The translations under genes and the position numbers were made by a program. The notes under the pieces are model-generated. The model was not told where the DNA came from. It was given only the letters and a program-made list of their open reading frames with translations, and ran no database searches. Shown piece by piece: positions 17,018 through 25,698 of a DNA stretch of 64,000 nt (within the stretch, counting starts at the first letter, position 1; each line of letters opens with the position of its first letter). Source of the DNA: Myxococcus dinghuensis (GTDB taxonomy: Bacteria > Myxococcota > Myxococcia > Myxococcales > Myxococcaceae); contig NZ_JAKCFB010000018.1 of NCBI RefSeq assembly GCF_024198235.1, positions 62,001 to 126,000 on the forward strand, written 5' to 3'.

Positions 17018-17580
17018 AGCTGTCCGTCGCCCACCGCAGTCGCCCCAAGGAAGGGGAAGTGGAGAACGGCGATGGGGTCCTGGTGCGCCGCGAAGGCCCG
17101 TACACGCTGATCGCCGTCGTGGACGCGCTGGGCCACGGCGCCCCGGCGGCGCACTCCTCCGCGGTGGCGGTCGGCTCCCTCTCCCAGGTTCTCCTGGCGA
17201 CGGGCGTGGACCTGCTCATGGAGGCCGTCCACGCCTCGCTGCGGCACGTGCGAGGGGCCGCGGCGATGCTGGCGCTCTTCGACGGCCAGGTGCTGCACTG
17301 CGCGGGGGTGGGCAACGTGGAGCTGCGCAGCCAGGGCACGCGCGTGCCGGTGCTGCCCACGCCGGGCATCCTCGGCCAGTCGTACCGTTCGCTCCGGACG
17401 GTCTCCACGAAGATGGCGCCGGGCGACCGGCTGGTCGTCTTCTCGGATGGCCTGAGCTTCCGGCTCGATCTCGAGTCGGTGCGGATGCAGTCCCCCGAAG
17501 AAGCGTGCGCGCTCCTGTTGGAGCGATATGGTCGCCTCACCGATGACGCCACCGTGTTGGTGGCGGACGTGGAGTCGTGA
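17014..17580 (+). CDS. PP2C/SpoIIE-type phosphatase, RsbX-like
   Basis: A 188-aa protein. Metal-binding motifs of small PP2C phosphatases are present: VVDALGHG near residue 33, CAGVGNVELR in the middle, VVFSDGLSF and the C-terminal DDATVLVAD. Its length matches RsbX, which resets RsbS/RsbR phosphorylation; there is no sensor domain. The GTG at 17014 gives a 4-nt overlap with the preceding kinase; the frame is open further upstream but only as shadow sequence. Its stop overlaps the STAS gene start. Role inferred: dephosphorylation of the RsbS-like protein. Confidence 0.9.
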   Translation: MKLSVAHRSRPKEGEVENGDGVLVRREGPYTLIAVVDALGHGAPAAHSSAVAVGSLSQVLLATGVDLLMEAVHASLRHVRGAAAMLALFDGQVLHCAGVGNVELRSQGTRVPVLPTPGILGQSYRSLRTVSTKMAPGDRLVVFSDGLSFRLDLESVRMQSPEEACALLLERYGRLTDDATVLVADVES

Positions 17581-18086
17581 TGAGCCACCCCGAGTTCCCC
17601 GAGCAGCCTCCCGTTCCGCGCGAGCTGTCGCGCATCCCCATCATCCCCCTCTGGGGGCAGCTCATCGTTCCGCTCCAGGGCGACATCACCGACGCGCAGG
17701 CCGCGCAGTTGTGCTCGGACGTGCTGCGCGACATCCAGCGCACCGGCGCCAGGGGGATGGTGGTGGACATCTCCGGGCTGTGGCTGGTGGACAGCCACCT
17801 GTGCGCGGTGCTGGCGCGGCTGGCGGGCTCCGCCCGACTGATGGGCACGCGCACCGTGCTGTGCGGCATGGGCGCGGACGTGGCGCTGACGCTCCAGAGC
17901 ATGGGCATCCAACTGGAGGGCGTGGAGACGGCGCTGGGCCTCGAGGAGGGGCTGGCGCTCCTGGGCATCCGCGCCGTGGGCGCCCGCACCGTCGAGTCCG
18001 AGCGCGAGGCCGCGCAGAACCTCGCGGACGAGATGCTCGGGCTCTCCCCGGTGGCGACGGGGACGTCCCGCTCCCCCGTGAGCTGA
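17580..18086 (+). CDS. STAS-domain antagonist, RsbS-like
   Basis: A 168-aa protein whose STAS domain matches RsbS closely in pattern: SRIPIIPLWGQLIVPLQGDI opens the domain, ARGMVVDISGLWLVDSHLC holds the serine that is phosphorylated in RsbS, and LQSMGIQLEGVETALGLEEGLALL closes it. About 45 residues of Ala/Ser-rich tail follow. The ATG at 17580 overlaps the previous stop (TGATG); a GTG at 17577 is also possible. It completes an kinase-kinase-phosphatase-antagonist set; no sigma factor or RsbR gene is adjacent, so the output is open. Confidence 0.9.
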   Translation: MSHPEFPEQPPVPRELSRIPIIPLWGQLIVPLQGDITDAQAAQLCSDVLRDIQRTGARGMVVDISGLWLVDSHLCAVLARLAGSARLMGTRTVLCGMGADVALTLQSMGIQLEGVETALGLEEGLALLGIRAVGARTVESEREAAQNLADEMLGLSPVATGTSRSPVS

Positions 18087-18130
18087 GGGCTCGCTGGAGC
18101 CCGGAGGACTCCCCCGGGCTCGCATCCCCG

Positions 18131-18164
18131 CGTGGCGCCCCCCTCTCGGACCGAGGGCGCCACG
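18131..18164. terminator. Bidirectional terminator between the STAS gene and the Ig-repeat gene
   Basis: A perfect 10-bp inverted repeat CGTGGCGCCC / GGGCGCCACG with a 14-nt loop sits between convergent stop codons (18086 and 18178). It is the strongest terminator-like fold I noticed in the window, although it lacks a T-run. Confidence 0.55.
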
Positions 18165-18177
18165 GCGCCAGGGGGCG

Positions 18178-21100
18178 TCACCCCTGACGACGGCGGCGCA
18201 GGCCGAGCAGGCCGATCCACGCCAGCCACGCGACGACGCTGGGCACTCCGGCGCCGGACGCCGCGCAACCCACGCCGCCGCCCTCGACGGTGCTCGGGCG
18301 CATGACGGTCCAGTCGCGCCGGGCCGGCGGGTCCTCCAGGTTTCCGGCCAGGTCCGTCGCGCGGACCTCCAGCCAGTGCGGGCCCTCGGCCAGGTCGCGG
18401 AAGGTGATGGACGCGGTGCAGGCCGCGAACGCCGCGCCGTCGAGCGAGCACTCGTACTGGGCCACCTCCTCCGTCGCGCCGAGCGAGAACGTCACGGAGG
18501 TGCGCTTGACGATGCCGCTGGGCGCGTCCACGAACTGGGTCACCGGCTTGTCGAAGTCCAGGCGGAAGTTACGGGCATCGGAGTTGTCGCCCACGATGCC
18601 CGCGAGGTTCTTCGCCTGGGCCACGAGCGCGTGGGAGCCCGTGCGGAGCGCCAGGTGGATCTCCAGCTCCCAGTCCCCGGCGGGGCCGGCGACGACGGAC
18701 GAGCCCACGTCCACCCCGTTGAGCTGCGCGGTGACCGTGGTGCCCGGCTCCGCCGTGCCGGAGAGCGTGTTGAAGCCCGGGCCGAGGATGGCGCCTTCCA
18801 ACGGCGAGACGATGATGGGCTTCGCGGGGCCATCGATGACGATCCGGAAGGTGCGCGGTTCGGACGGGGTGCTGTCGCGGCCCTGCGCGTCCTTGCAGAG
18901 GACCTGGACGGTCCGCGTCCCCTGGGCCAGCAGCGTCGAGGGGCGGTAGGTCCAGGTGCCTTGCACCCCGGGGCGGAGGTTGGCGGTCAGCGGCTCGTTG
19001 TCGATGAGCACCGTGAGCGTGCAGTCCGCGTCCGCCGTGCCGCGGAGGGTCGGCTGCCGGGTGCTGATCCACTCGTTGCTGCCGGGATACGTCACCGTCG
19101 GCTGGGACGGGGCCTCGAGGTCGATGTTGAACGACACCGTCCTCGGCTCGGATTCCTGTTGCGCGAGGTCCACCGCCTTCACCGTGAAGACGTGCCCGCC
19201 ACCATCCAGGTCGGCGGGCGGCGTGTAGCTCCACTGGTCCCCCGTCGAGTCGATGGTCACCGTCGGATTCCCATCCAGGGTGATCTTGAGCTGGGTCTGC
19301 TTGTTCGTCGTGCCCTTGAAGACGGGCCTGCTGATGATGAGGAGCGCGCCGTTGGCGGGCTCGGTGATGGTGACGATGGGCCTGGTGAGTTCCACCCGGA
19401 AACGTCGCTCCGCGGAGAGGGGGCTCTCGTTCAGGGCTCCGTCGAGCGCGCTGATGCGCACGCGGTGCTCTCCCTCCGAGAGGGTCTTCGAGACCGTGTG
19501 CCGCCAGGTCCCCGTGGTCACGGGGACGAGCGCCGGCTCCTCGATTCCATCGATGGTGACGCGCACCTGGACCGTGTTTCCGTCGGCGGTGCCGACGAGC
19601 TCGGGCCGCGCGAGTGCCACCCAACTGTCTTGCGCGGGGGTGGAGATGACGGGGACGGTGGGATCCGTGATGTCCACCTCGACGGGGACCCGGTTGGAGA
19701 CGGCGCTGGTGTTGCCGTAGGCGTCCGTCACCATGGCCTTCAGCACATGGATGCCCGCGGGCAGATAGTACGCAGCGGTCGGGTCCGTGGTCTTCACCGA
19801 CACGACCCACTGATCGCTCGTGGCCTTCGGGAGTTCGGCGATGGTGACGTCACCGCTGCTGGTCTCCCGGAGGAGCTTCAGCGTGCTGTCGAGGGTCGTC
19901 GTTCCCTTGACGTCGATGCCCTGCTTGCCCACCCACCACGTTCCGGCGATGACGGTGGGGGAGGTGATGACGGGCGCCAGAGGCTGCGTCAGGTTCACGT
20001 CGATGGTGAACTCGGTGGGCGCGCTCGTGTTGCCGTAGGCGTCGGTGGCGACCGCCCTGACGAGCGGCGAGCCGGCGGGGGCGGCCGTGTAGACGCCGAA
20101 CGACCACTCGCTTCCGGAGTTGGTCTCCTTGTCGCCGACGAGGACGCCCGCGATGGTGACGCGCACGGTGGTGCCCAGGTCGGCGGTGCCTCGGACCTGC
20201 GTGCCGTTCCTGCCCACCTTCGCGCCGTGCGCGGGCTGGACCACGATGGGGGCGCTCGGATCGGTGATCTTCACGTCCAGGTCGAGCGTCGCGGGGGCGC
20301 TCTCGTTGCCGTAGTCGTCGCTGGCGATGACGGAGACCCTGTTGGTCCCGGACGCCGTGGGCACGAACGTGTTCGTCGACCAGGAGGTGGCCGTGTTCAC
20401 GATGATCGGCGAGACGTTCTGGCCGTTGACCGTGAGGGTGACCTTGGCTCCGGCCTCGTTCGTGCCGTTGAACGTGATGCCGGTCCTGCCCACCTTGGTC
20501 CCGTTCGCGGGGGAGGTCACCTGCGGCGTCGCGGGATGGGAGAGCTTCACGTCGAACGTGCGCGAGGCGGTGCTGACGTTGTTGAACGCGTCGGTGGCGG
20601 TGACGACGACGGTGTTCAGCCCGGCCGTGGTGGGGATGAACCTGGCCGTCGACCAGGTGGTGGCCGTGTCGGCGGTGACGGGGCCGAAGCTCTGCCCGTT
20701 GGCGCGGATGGTGACGGTGGTGCCGGCCGGGTTGGTGCCTCGGAAGACGATGCCGTTCGAGCCGACCTTGGCATCGACTCCGGGCGAGGTCACCGTGGGG
20801 GCGTCAGGCTGGGAGAGCTTGACGTCGAACGGGTGCGACACGGTGTTGGCATTGCCGTAGGCGTCGGTGACGGTGACGACGATGGTGTGGAGGCCGGGGC
20901 TGGTGGGGACGTAGGTGGGCGTCGACCAGGTGGTGGCCGTCACCGTGGTGATGGGGCCGAAGCTCTGCCCGTTGACGGTGAGGGTGACGGTCGTGCCCGC
21001 CTCGTTGGTGCCCTCGATGCGAGTCCCGGTGGAGCCCACCTTGGCGTTGGCTTCGGGGAAGGTGACCGAAGGCTGCGCGGGCTGGGAGAGCTTGGCGTCG

Positions 21101-24100
21101 AAGCTTCGTGAAGCGGTGTTGACGTTGCCGTAGTCGTCCGTGACGGTGACGGTCACGGTGTGCGTTCCCGGGGTGGTGGGGACGTAGGTGGGCGTCGACC
21201 AGGTGGTGGCCGTCACCGTGGTGATGGGGCCGAAGCTCTGCCCGTCGACGGTGAGGGTGACGGTCGTGCCCGCCTCATTGGTGCCTTCGAAGCGGGTGCC
21301 CGTCGCGCCCACCTTGGCGTTGGGGCCGGGGATGGTCACCTGGGGCTGCGCGGGCAGGGCGAGCTTGACGTCGAAGGAGCGCGAGGCGGTGTTGGTGTTG
21401 CCGTAGTCATCCGTGGCGGTGACGACGAGGGTGTTCTGCCCGGCGGAGGTGGGGGTGAACTTGCTCACCGACCAGGTGGTGGCGGAGTCAGCGGTGACGG
21501 GGCTGACGGCGACGCCGTTGACGGCGAGGGTGACGGTGGTGCCCGCCGGGTTCGTGCCACGGAGGGCGACGCCGCTGGTGCCCACCTTGGTGTTGGCGAC
21601 GGGCGCCGTCACCGAAGGGGCGTTGGGGGCGGTGAGGCTGACGTCGAAGGCGCGGGAGGCGGTGCTGGTGTTGCCGTAGGCGTCGGTGACGGTGACGACG
21701 AGGGTGTTCTGCCCCGGGGTGGTGGGGATGTAGTTGTCCGTCGACCAGGCGGTGGCCGATTCGGCGGTGATGGGGCTGAACGCGGTGCCGTTGACGGTGA
21801 GGGTGACGGTGGTGCCCGCGGGGTTGGTGCCGCGGAAGGCGACACCCGTGGAGCCCACGCGCTGGTTGACCGTGGGCGCCGTCACGGTGGGGGCGCTGGG
21901 TGCGGTGAGGCTGACGTCGAAGGAGCGGGAGGCGGTGCTGGTGTTGCCGTAGGCGTCGGTGACGGTGACGACGAGGGTGTTCTGGCCCGTGGTGGTGGGG
22001 GTGAACCGGGCCGTCGACCAGGTGGTGGCGGTGTCGGCGGTGACGGGGCCGAAAGCGGTGCCGTTGACGGTGAGGGTGACGGTGGTGCCCGTGGGGTTGG
22101 TGCCCCGGAAGACGATGCCGTTCGAGCCCACCTTGGCGTTGACGGCGGGCGCCGTCACGGTGGGGGCGCTGGGGGCGGTGAGGCTGACGTCGAAGGCGCG
22201 GGAGGCGGTGCTGGTGTTGCCGTAGGCGTCGGTGACGGTGACGACGAGGGTGTTCTGGCCCGTGGTGGTCGGGATGAACGTGCCGGTCGACCAGGTGGTG
22301 GCGGTGTCGGCGGTGACGGGGCCGAAAGCGGTGCCGTTGACGGCGAGGGTGACGGTGGTGCCCGTGGGGTTGGTGCCCCGGAAGGCGATGCCGCTCGAAC
22401 CCACCTTGGCGTTGACCACGGGCGCCATCACGGTGGGGGCGCTGGGTGCGGTGAGGCTGACGTCGAAGGCGCGGGAGGCGGTGCTGGTGTTGCCGTAGGC
22501 GTCGGTGACGGTGACGACGAGGGTGTTCTGGCCCGGGGTGGTCGGGATGAACGTGCCGGTCGACCAGGTGGTGGCGGAGTCAGCGGTGACGGGGCTGACG
22601 GCGACGCCGTTGACGGTGAGGGTGACGGTGGTGCCCGTCGGATTGGTGCCCCGGAAGACGACGCCATTCGTGCCCACCTTGGTGTTGACCACGGGCGCCG
22701 TCACGGTGGGGGCGCTGGGGGCGGTGAGACTGACGTCGAAGGCGCGCGAGGCAGTGCTGGTGTTGCCGAATCCGTCGGTGGCCGTGACGACGAGGGTGTT
22801 CTGGCCCGTGGTCGTGGGGATGAACGTGCCGGTCGACCAGGTGGTGGCGGTGTCGGCGGTGACGGGACTGAAAGCAGTGCCGTTGACGGTGAGGGTGACG
22901 GTGGTGCCCGTGGGGTTGGTGCCGCGGAAGCCGACGCCGTTGGTGCCCACCTTGGCGTTGACGGCGGGCGCCGTCACCGTGGGCGCGTCGGGGGCGGAGA
23001 GGCCGACGTCGAAGGTGCGCGACGTGGTATTCGTGTTGCCGTAGGCGTCGGTGACGGTGACGACGAGGGTGTGCTGTCCCGAGACGGTGGGGATGAACGT
23101 GCCGGTCGACCAGGTGGTGGCGGTGTCGGCGGTGACGGGGCTGAAAGCGGTGCCGTTGACGGCGAGGGTGACGGTGCTGCCCGTGGGGTTGGTTCCACGG
23201 AAGGCGATGCCGCTCGAACCCACCTTGGCGTTGACGGCAGGCGCCGTCACGGTGGGGGCGCTGGGGGCGGTGAGGCTGACGTCGAAGGCGCGGGAGGCGG
23301 TGCTGGTGTTGCCGTAGTCATCGGTGACGGTGACGACGAGGGTGTTCTGCCCCGAGCTGAGGGGGATGAACGTACCCGTCGACCAGGTGGTGGTCGTGTC
23401 GGCGGTGACAGGGCCGACGGTGACGCCGTTGACGGTGAGGGTGACGGTGGTGCCCGCCGGGTTCGTACCCCGGAAGACGACGCCATTCGTGCCCACCTTG
23501 GCGTTGGCGGCGGGCGCCGTCACGGTGGGGGCGCTGGGTGCGGTGAGGCTGACGTCGAAGGAGCGGGAGGCGGTGCTGGTGTTGCCGTAGGAGTCGGTGA
23601 CGGTGACGACGAGGGTGTTCTGGCCCGTGGTGGTGGGGGTGAACCGGGCCGTCGACCAGGTGGTGGCGGTGTCGGCGGTGACGGGGCCGAAAGCGGTGCC
23701 GTTGACGGTGAGGGTGACGGTGGTGCCCGTGGGGTTGGTGCCCCGGAAGACGATGCCGTTCGAGCCCACCTTGGCGTTGACGGCGGGCGCCGTCACGGTG
23801 GGGACGCTGGGTGCGGTGAGGCTGACGTCGAAGGCGCGGGAGGCGGTGCTGGTGTTGCCGTAGGCGTCGGTGACGGTGACGACGAGGGTGTTCTGCCCCG
23901 AGGTGGTGGGGATGAACGAGCCCACCGACCACGAGGTCGCCGTATCGATGGTGACGGGGCTGACGGCGACGCCGTTGACGGCGAGGGTGACGGTGGTGCC
24001 CGCCGGGTTGGTGCCCCGGAGGACGACGCCATGGACGCCTACCTTGGTGTTGGCCGCGGGCGCCGTCACCGTGGGGAGCGCAGGCGCCTCGAGCTTCACG

Positions 24101-25698
24101 TCGAGGGTGAACGCGTTGGCCTCCGTCGCACTGCCATCACCATCGACAGCGGTGACGCTCACTGCGAGGGTGCCCGACGAGCCTGGGGTGTACCTGGCTG
24201 TCGACCAGGTCCCCGCGTCGCCGTCGAGTTGGGTGGTGAGGTGGGTGGCGCCACCGACCGTGACGTCCACCGAGGCGTAGGTCCCGAGAGGCCCCATGAA
24301 GACGACGCCGTTGCTGCCCACCTTCTGGCCGGGAGTGGGCGACGTCACCTCGGGCGGATCGAGCAGGGTTCCGCCATCGGTCCCCGTACCCCCGTCCTCC
24401 GTTCCCCCGTCCTCCGCTCCGCCATCACCCGCGAGCAGGGACAGGAAGGAGACGCCATCCACGACGAACGGGACGGACGCGCTCGGAGGACTGGCCAACC
24501 CCTCGAGCTCCGTGTGCACGGAGACGACGTAGCGACCCGAGGCGAGTCGCGCCGGCAACTCGATGGCGAACCGACCCGCTTCGTTCACCCACGTCAGCGG
24601 AAGCGAGAGCTCCCGTGGTGGCGTCTGGTCCAGGTCGACCAGCTTCGCGTAGACGGTGGCGCCCCGCGTGCCCAGCCCCTCGATTCGCGCGTGGCCCGCG
24701 GTCAGGTACGCCCCTTCGACGGGAGTGGTGAGGGTGGGCACGCCCGGGATGACCAGGCCATGGCCCACGAAGGTGAAGACCTCCGGAGGGCCACCGAGCG
24801 CCGCCCGGTCGAAGGAGAAGCCCTCGTCCACCAGCACCGAGCAGCCCTCGAAGGACGCCGCCTGCAGCAGCACCGAGCCGCTCGGCGGCTCCGCGCGCCA
24901 GCCCGAATAGGCGGCCAGCTCCGGCGGGAGGACGCCGCGCCGGGCCGTCAGCGTCTCGCAGCCCGCGCCCTCGACCAGTCTCGCGGAGATGCTGCCAGGG
25001 GCTCCCTCCCAGTCGAACGCGGGCACGAAGCCCTCGGTCCAGCTCTGACCATTGGCCTCGATGCGTCCGGTGCCGAGGAGCTTCTGCGCCCGGAAGAAGA
25101 TGGCGCCGCCGCCCCCTGGCCGGAACCCCGCGCCCGTCGCCGTGATGACACCGTCGTTGCGGATCTCTCCGGAGACCAGGAAGGCGACGACCCCGCCCGT
25201 GGCGCCATTCCAGGGGCGCGCGCGAATCTCACCGCCGCGCTGGATGGTGACGTCACGGAACTCCGGGACGCGGATGACCTGCGCATAGGGCAGCGCGAAG
25301 TCCTCTTGCAGGGGCTGCGTGAGCGTCAGCGTCCGGCCCCAGGCGCGCTCGACGCGCGCGAACTCCCAGTGTCCCACCGGGAGGGGCTCGAAGGGGCTGA
25401 AGCTGAACACGGCGTCCACGGGGGCCGCGAGGGGACCCACGCCCGTCGTCTGCAACACCACCACCAGGTCGCCCCCGGAGATGCCCGCGAGCGTGTCCAC
25501 CTGGAGCTCCCGGTCCCCCTTGCGCAGCGGCGCCACGACGGCCGTGTAGTGGTTGATGACCTGGCTCTCGCCAGCGGGGACGAGGAGCGAAGCGTCGTGC
25601 CCGTCGCCCAGTCCGAAGACGTCTGCCCTCGCGAAGGCGGTGAGCGCCCCCAGCACGGCGGCGCAGCAGAGAAGTGGCTTCCAGCCCAAGGACTTCAT
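18178..25698 (-). CDS. Giant surface protein with Ig-like repeats and a MYXO-CTERM-type anchor (2506 aa)
   Basis: A signal peptide (first 25 residues, ending AFARA) leads to a unique N-terminal region of about 420 residues with a Gly-rich beta-type segment, a short GGAEDGGTEDGGTGTDGG linker, and then about 20 tandem Ig-like domains of about 91 residues with the core TxVTLxVNGxxxxPVTA...GQNTLVVTVTDxYGNTS. About 13 are nearly identical; the last six are diverged. The C-terminus has a Cys in GCAASG, a hydrophobic helix and RRRR: the MYXO-CTERM layout, implying cleavage and surface anchoring. It overlaps the preceding OmpA-family gene by 4 nt. A cell-cell or matrix adhesin is the likely role. Confidence 0.9.
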   Translation of the reverse strand: MKSLGWKPLLCCAAVLGALTAFARADVFGLGDGHDASLLVPAGESQVINHYTAVVAPLRKGDRELQVDTLAGISGGDLVVVLQTTGVGPLAAPVDAVFSFSPFEPLPVGHWEFARVERAWGRTLTLTQPLQEDFALPYAQVIRVPEFRDVTIQRGGEIRARPWNGATGGVVAFLVSGEIRNDGVITATGAGFRPGGGGAIFFRAQKLLGTGRIEANGQSWTEGFVPAFDWEGAPGSISARLVEGAGCETLTARRGVLPPELAAYSGWRAEPPSGSVLLQAASFEGCSVLVDEGFSFDRAALGGPPEVFTFVGHGLVIPGVPTLTTPVEGAYLTAGHARIEGLGTRGATVYAKLVDLDQTPPRELSLPLTWVNEAGRFAIELPARLASGRYVVSVHTELEGLASPPSASVPFVVDGVSFLSLLAGDGGAEDGGTEDGGTGTDGGTLLDPPEVTSPTPGQKVGSNGVVFMGPLGTYASVDVTVGGATHLTTQLDGDAGTWSTARYTPGSSGTLAVSVTAVDGDGSATEANAFTLDVKLEAPALPTVTAPAANTKVGVHGVVLRGTNPAGTTVTLAVNGVAVSPVTIDTATSWSVGSFIPTTSGQNTLVVTVTDAYGNTSTASRAFDVSLTAPSVPTVTAPAVNAKVGSNGIVFRGTNPTGTTVTLTVNGTAFGPVTADTATTWSTARFTPTTTGQNTLVVTVTDSYGNTSTASRSFDVSLTAPSAPTVTAPAANAKVGTNGVVFRGTNPAGTTVTLTVNGVTVGPVTADTTTTWSTGTFIPLSSGQNTLVVTVTDDYGNTSTASRAFDVSLTAPSAPTVTAPAVNAKVGSSGIAFRGTNPTGSTVTLAVNGTAFSPVTADTATTWSTGTFIPTVSGQHTLVVTVTDAYGNTNTTSRTFDVGLSAPDAPTVTAPAVNAKVGTNGVGFRGTNPTGTTVTLTVNGTAFSPVTADTATTWSTGTFIPTTTGQNTLVVTATDGFGNTSTASRAFDVSLTAPSAPTVTAPVVNTKVGTNGVVFRGTNPTGTTVTLTVNGVAVSPVTADSATTWSTGTFIPTTPGQNTLVVTVTDAYGNTSTASRAFDVSLTAPSAPTVMAPVVNAKVGSSGIAFRGTNPTGTTVTLAVNGTAFGPVTADTATTWSTGTFIPTTTGQNTLVVTVTDAYGNTSTASRAFDVSLTAPSAPTVTAPAVNAKVGSNGIVFRGTNPTGTTVTLTVNGTAFGPVTADTATTWSTARFTPTTTGQNTLVVTVTDAYGNTSTASRSFDVSLTAPSAPTVTAPTVNQRVGSTGVAFRGTNPAGTTVTLTVNGTAFSPITAESATAWSTDNYIPTTPGQNTLVVTVTDAYGNTSTASRAFDVSLTAPNAPSVTAPVANTKVGTSGVALRGTNPAGTTVTLAVNGVAVSPVTADSATTWSVSKFTPTSAGQNTLVVTATDDYGNTNTASRSFDVKLALPAQPQVTIPGPNAKVGATGTRFEGTNEAGTTVTLTVDGQSFGPITTVTATTWSTPTYVPTTPGTHTVTVTVTDDYGNVNTASRSFDAKLSQPAQPSVTFPEANAKVGSTGTRIEGTNEAGTTVTLTVNGQSFGPITTVTATTWSTPTYVPTSPGLHTIVVTVTDAYGNANTVSHPFDVKLSQPDAPTVTSPGVDAKVGSNGIVFRGTNPAGTTVTIRANGQSFGPVTADTATTWSTARFIPTTAGLNTVVVTATDAFNNVSTASRTFDVKLSHPATPQVTSPANGTKVGRTGITFNGTNEAGAKVTLTVNGQNVSPIIVNTATSWSTNTFVPTASGTNRVSVIASDDYGNESAPATLDLDVKITDPSAPIVVQPAHGAKVGRNGTQVRGTADLGTTVRVTIAGVLVGDKETNSGSEWSFGVYTAAPAGSPLVRAVATDAYGNTSAPTEFTIDVNLTQPLAPVITSPTVIAGTWWVGKQGIDVKGTTTLDSTLKLLRETSSGDVTIAELPKATSDQWVVSVKTTDPTAAYYLPAGIHVLKAMVTDAYGNTSAVSNRVPVEVDITDPTVPVISTPAQDSWVALARPELVGTADGNTVQVRVTIDGIEEPALVPVTTGTWRHTVSKTLSEGEHRVRISALDGALNESPLSAERRFRVELTRPIVTITEPANGALLIISRPVFKGTTNKQTQLKITLDGNPTVTIDSTGDQWSYTPPADLDGGGHVFTVKAVDLAQQESEPRTVSFNIDLEAPSQPTVTYPGSNEWISTRQPTLRGTADADCTLTVLIDNEPLTANLRPGVQGTWTYRPSTLLAQGTRTVQVLCKDAQGRDSTPSEPRTFRIVIDGPAKPIIVSPLEGAILGPGFNTLSGTAEPGTTVTAQLNGVDVGSSVVAGPAGDWELEIHLALRTGSHALVAQAKNLAGIVGDNSDARNFRLDFDKPVTQFVDAPSGIVKRTSVTFSLGATEEVAQYECSLDGAAFAACTASITFRDLAEGPHWLEVRATDLAGNLEDPPARRDWTVMRPSTVEGGGVGCAASGAGVPSVVAWLAWIGLLGLRRRRQG
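20550..24090 (-). repeat. Tandem 273-bp repeats encoding Ig-like domains
   Basis: The motif GGTGACGACGAGGGTGTTCT (plus strand) recurs with a period of 273 bp (91 codons), for example near 21959, 22232, 22505, 23051, 23324, 23597 and 23870. Identity extends into third codon positions, particularly 21.6-24.0 kb, which points to recent duplication or gene conversion. Copy number is expected to vary between strains and may be miscounted in short-read assemblies. Confidence 0.9.

Noticed and set aside
18178..25698. Tandem repeats as a possible CRISPR array
   Set aside because: The period is 273 bp, in frame and coding, with no short repeat-spacer alternation and no cas genes.
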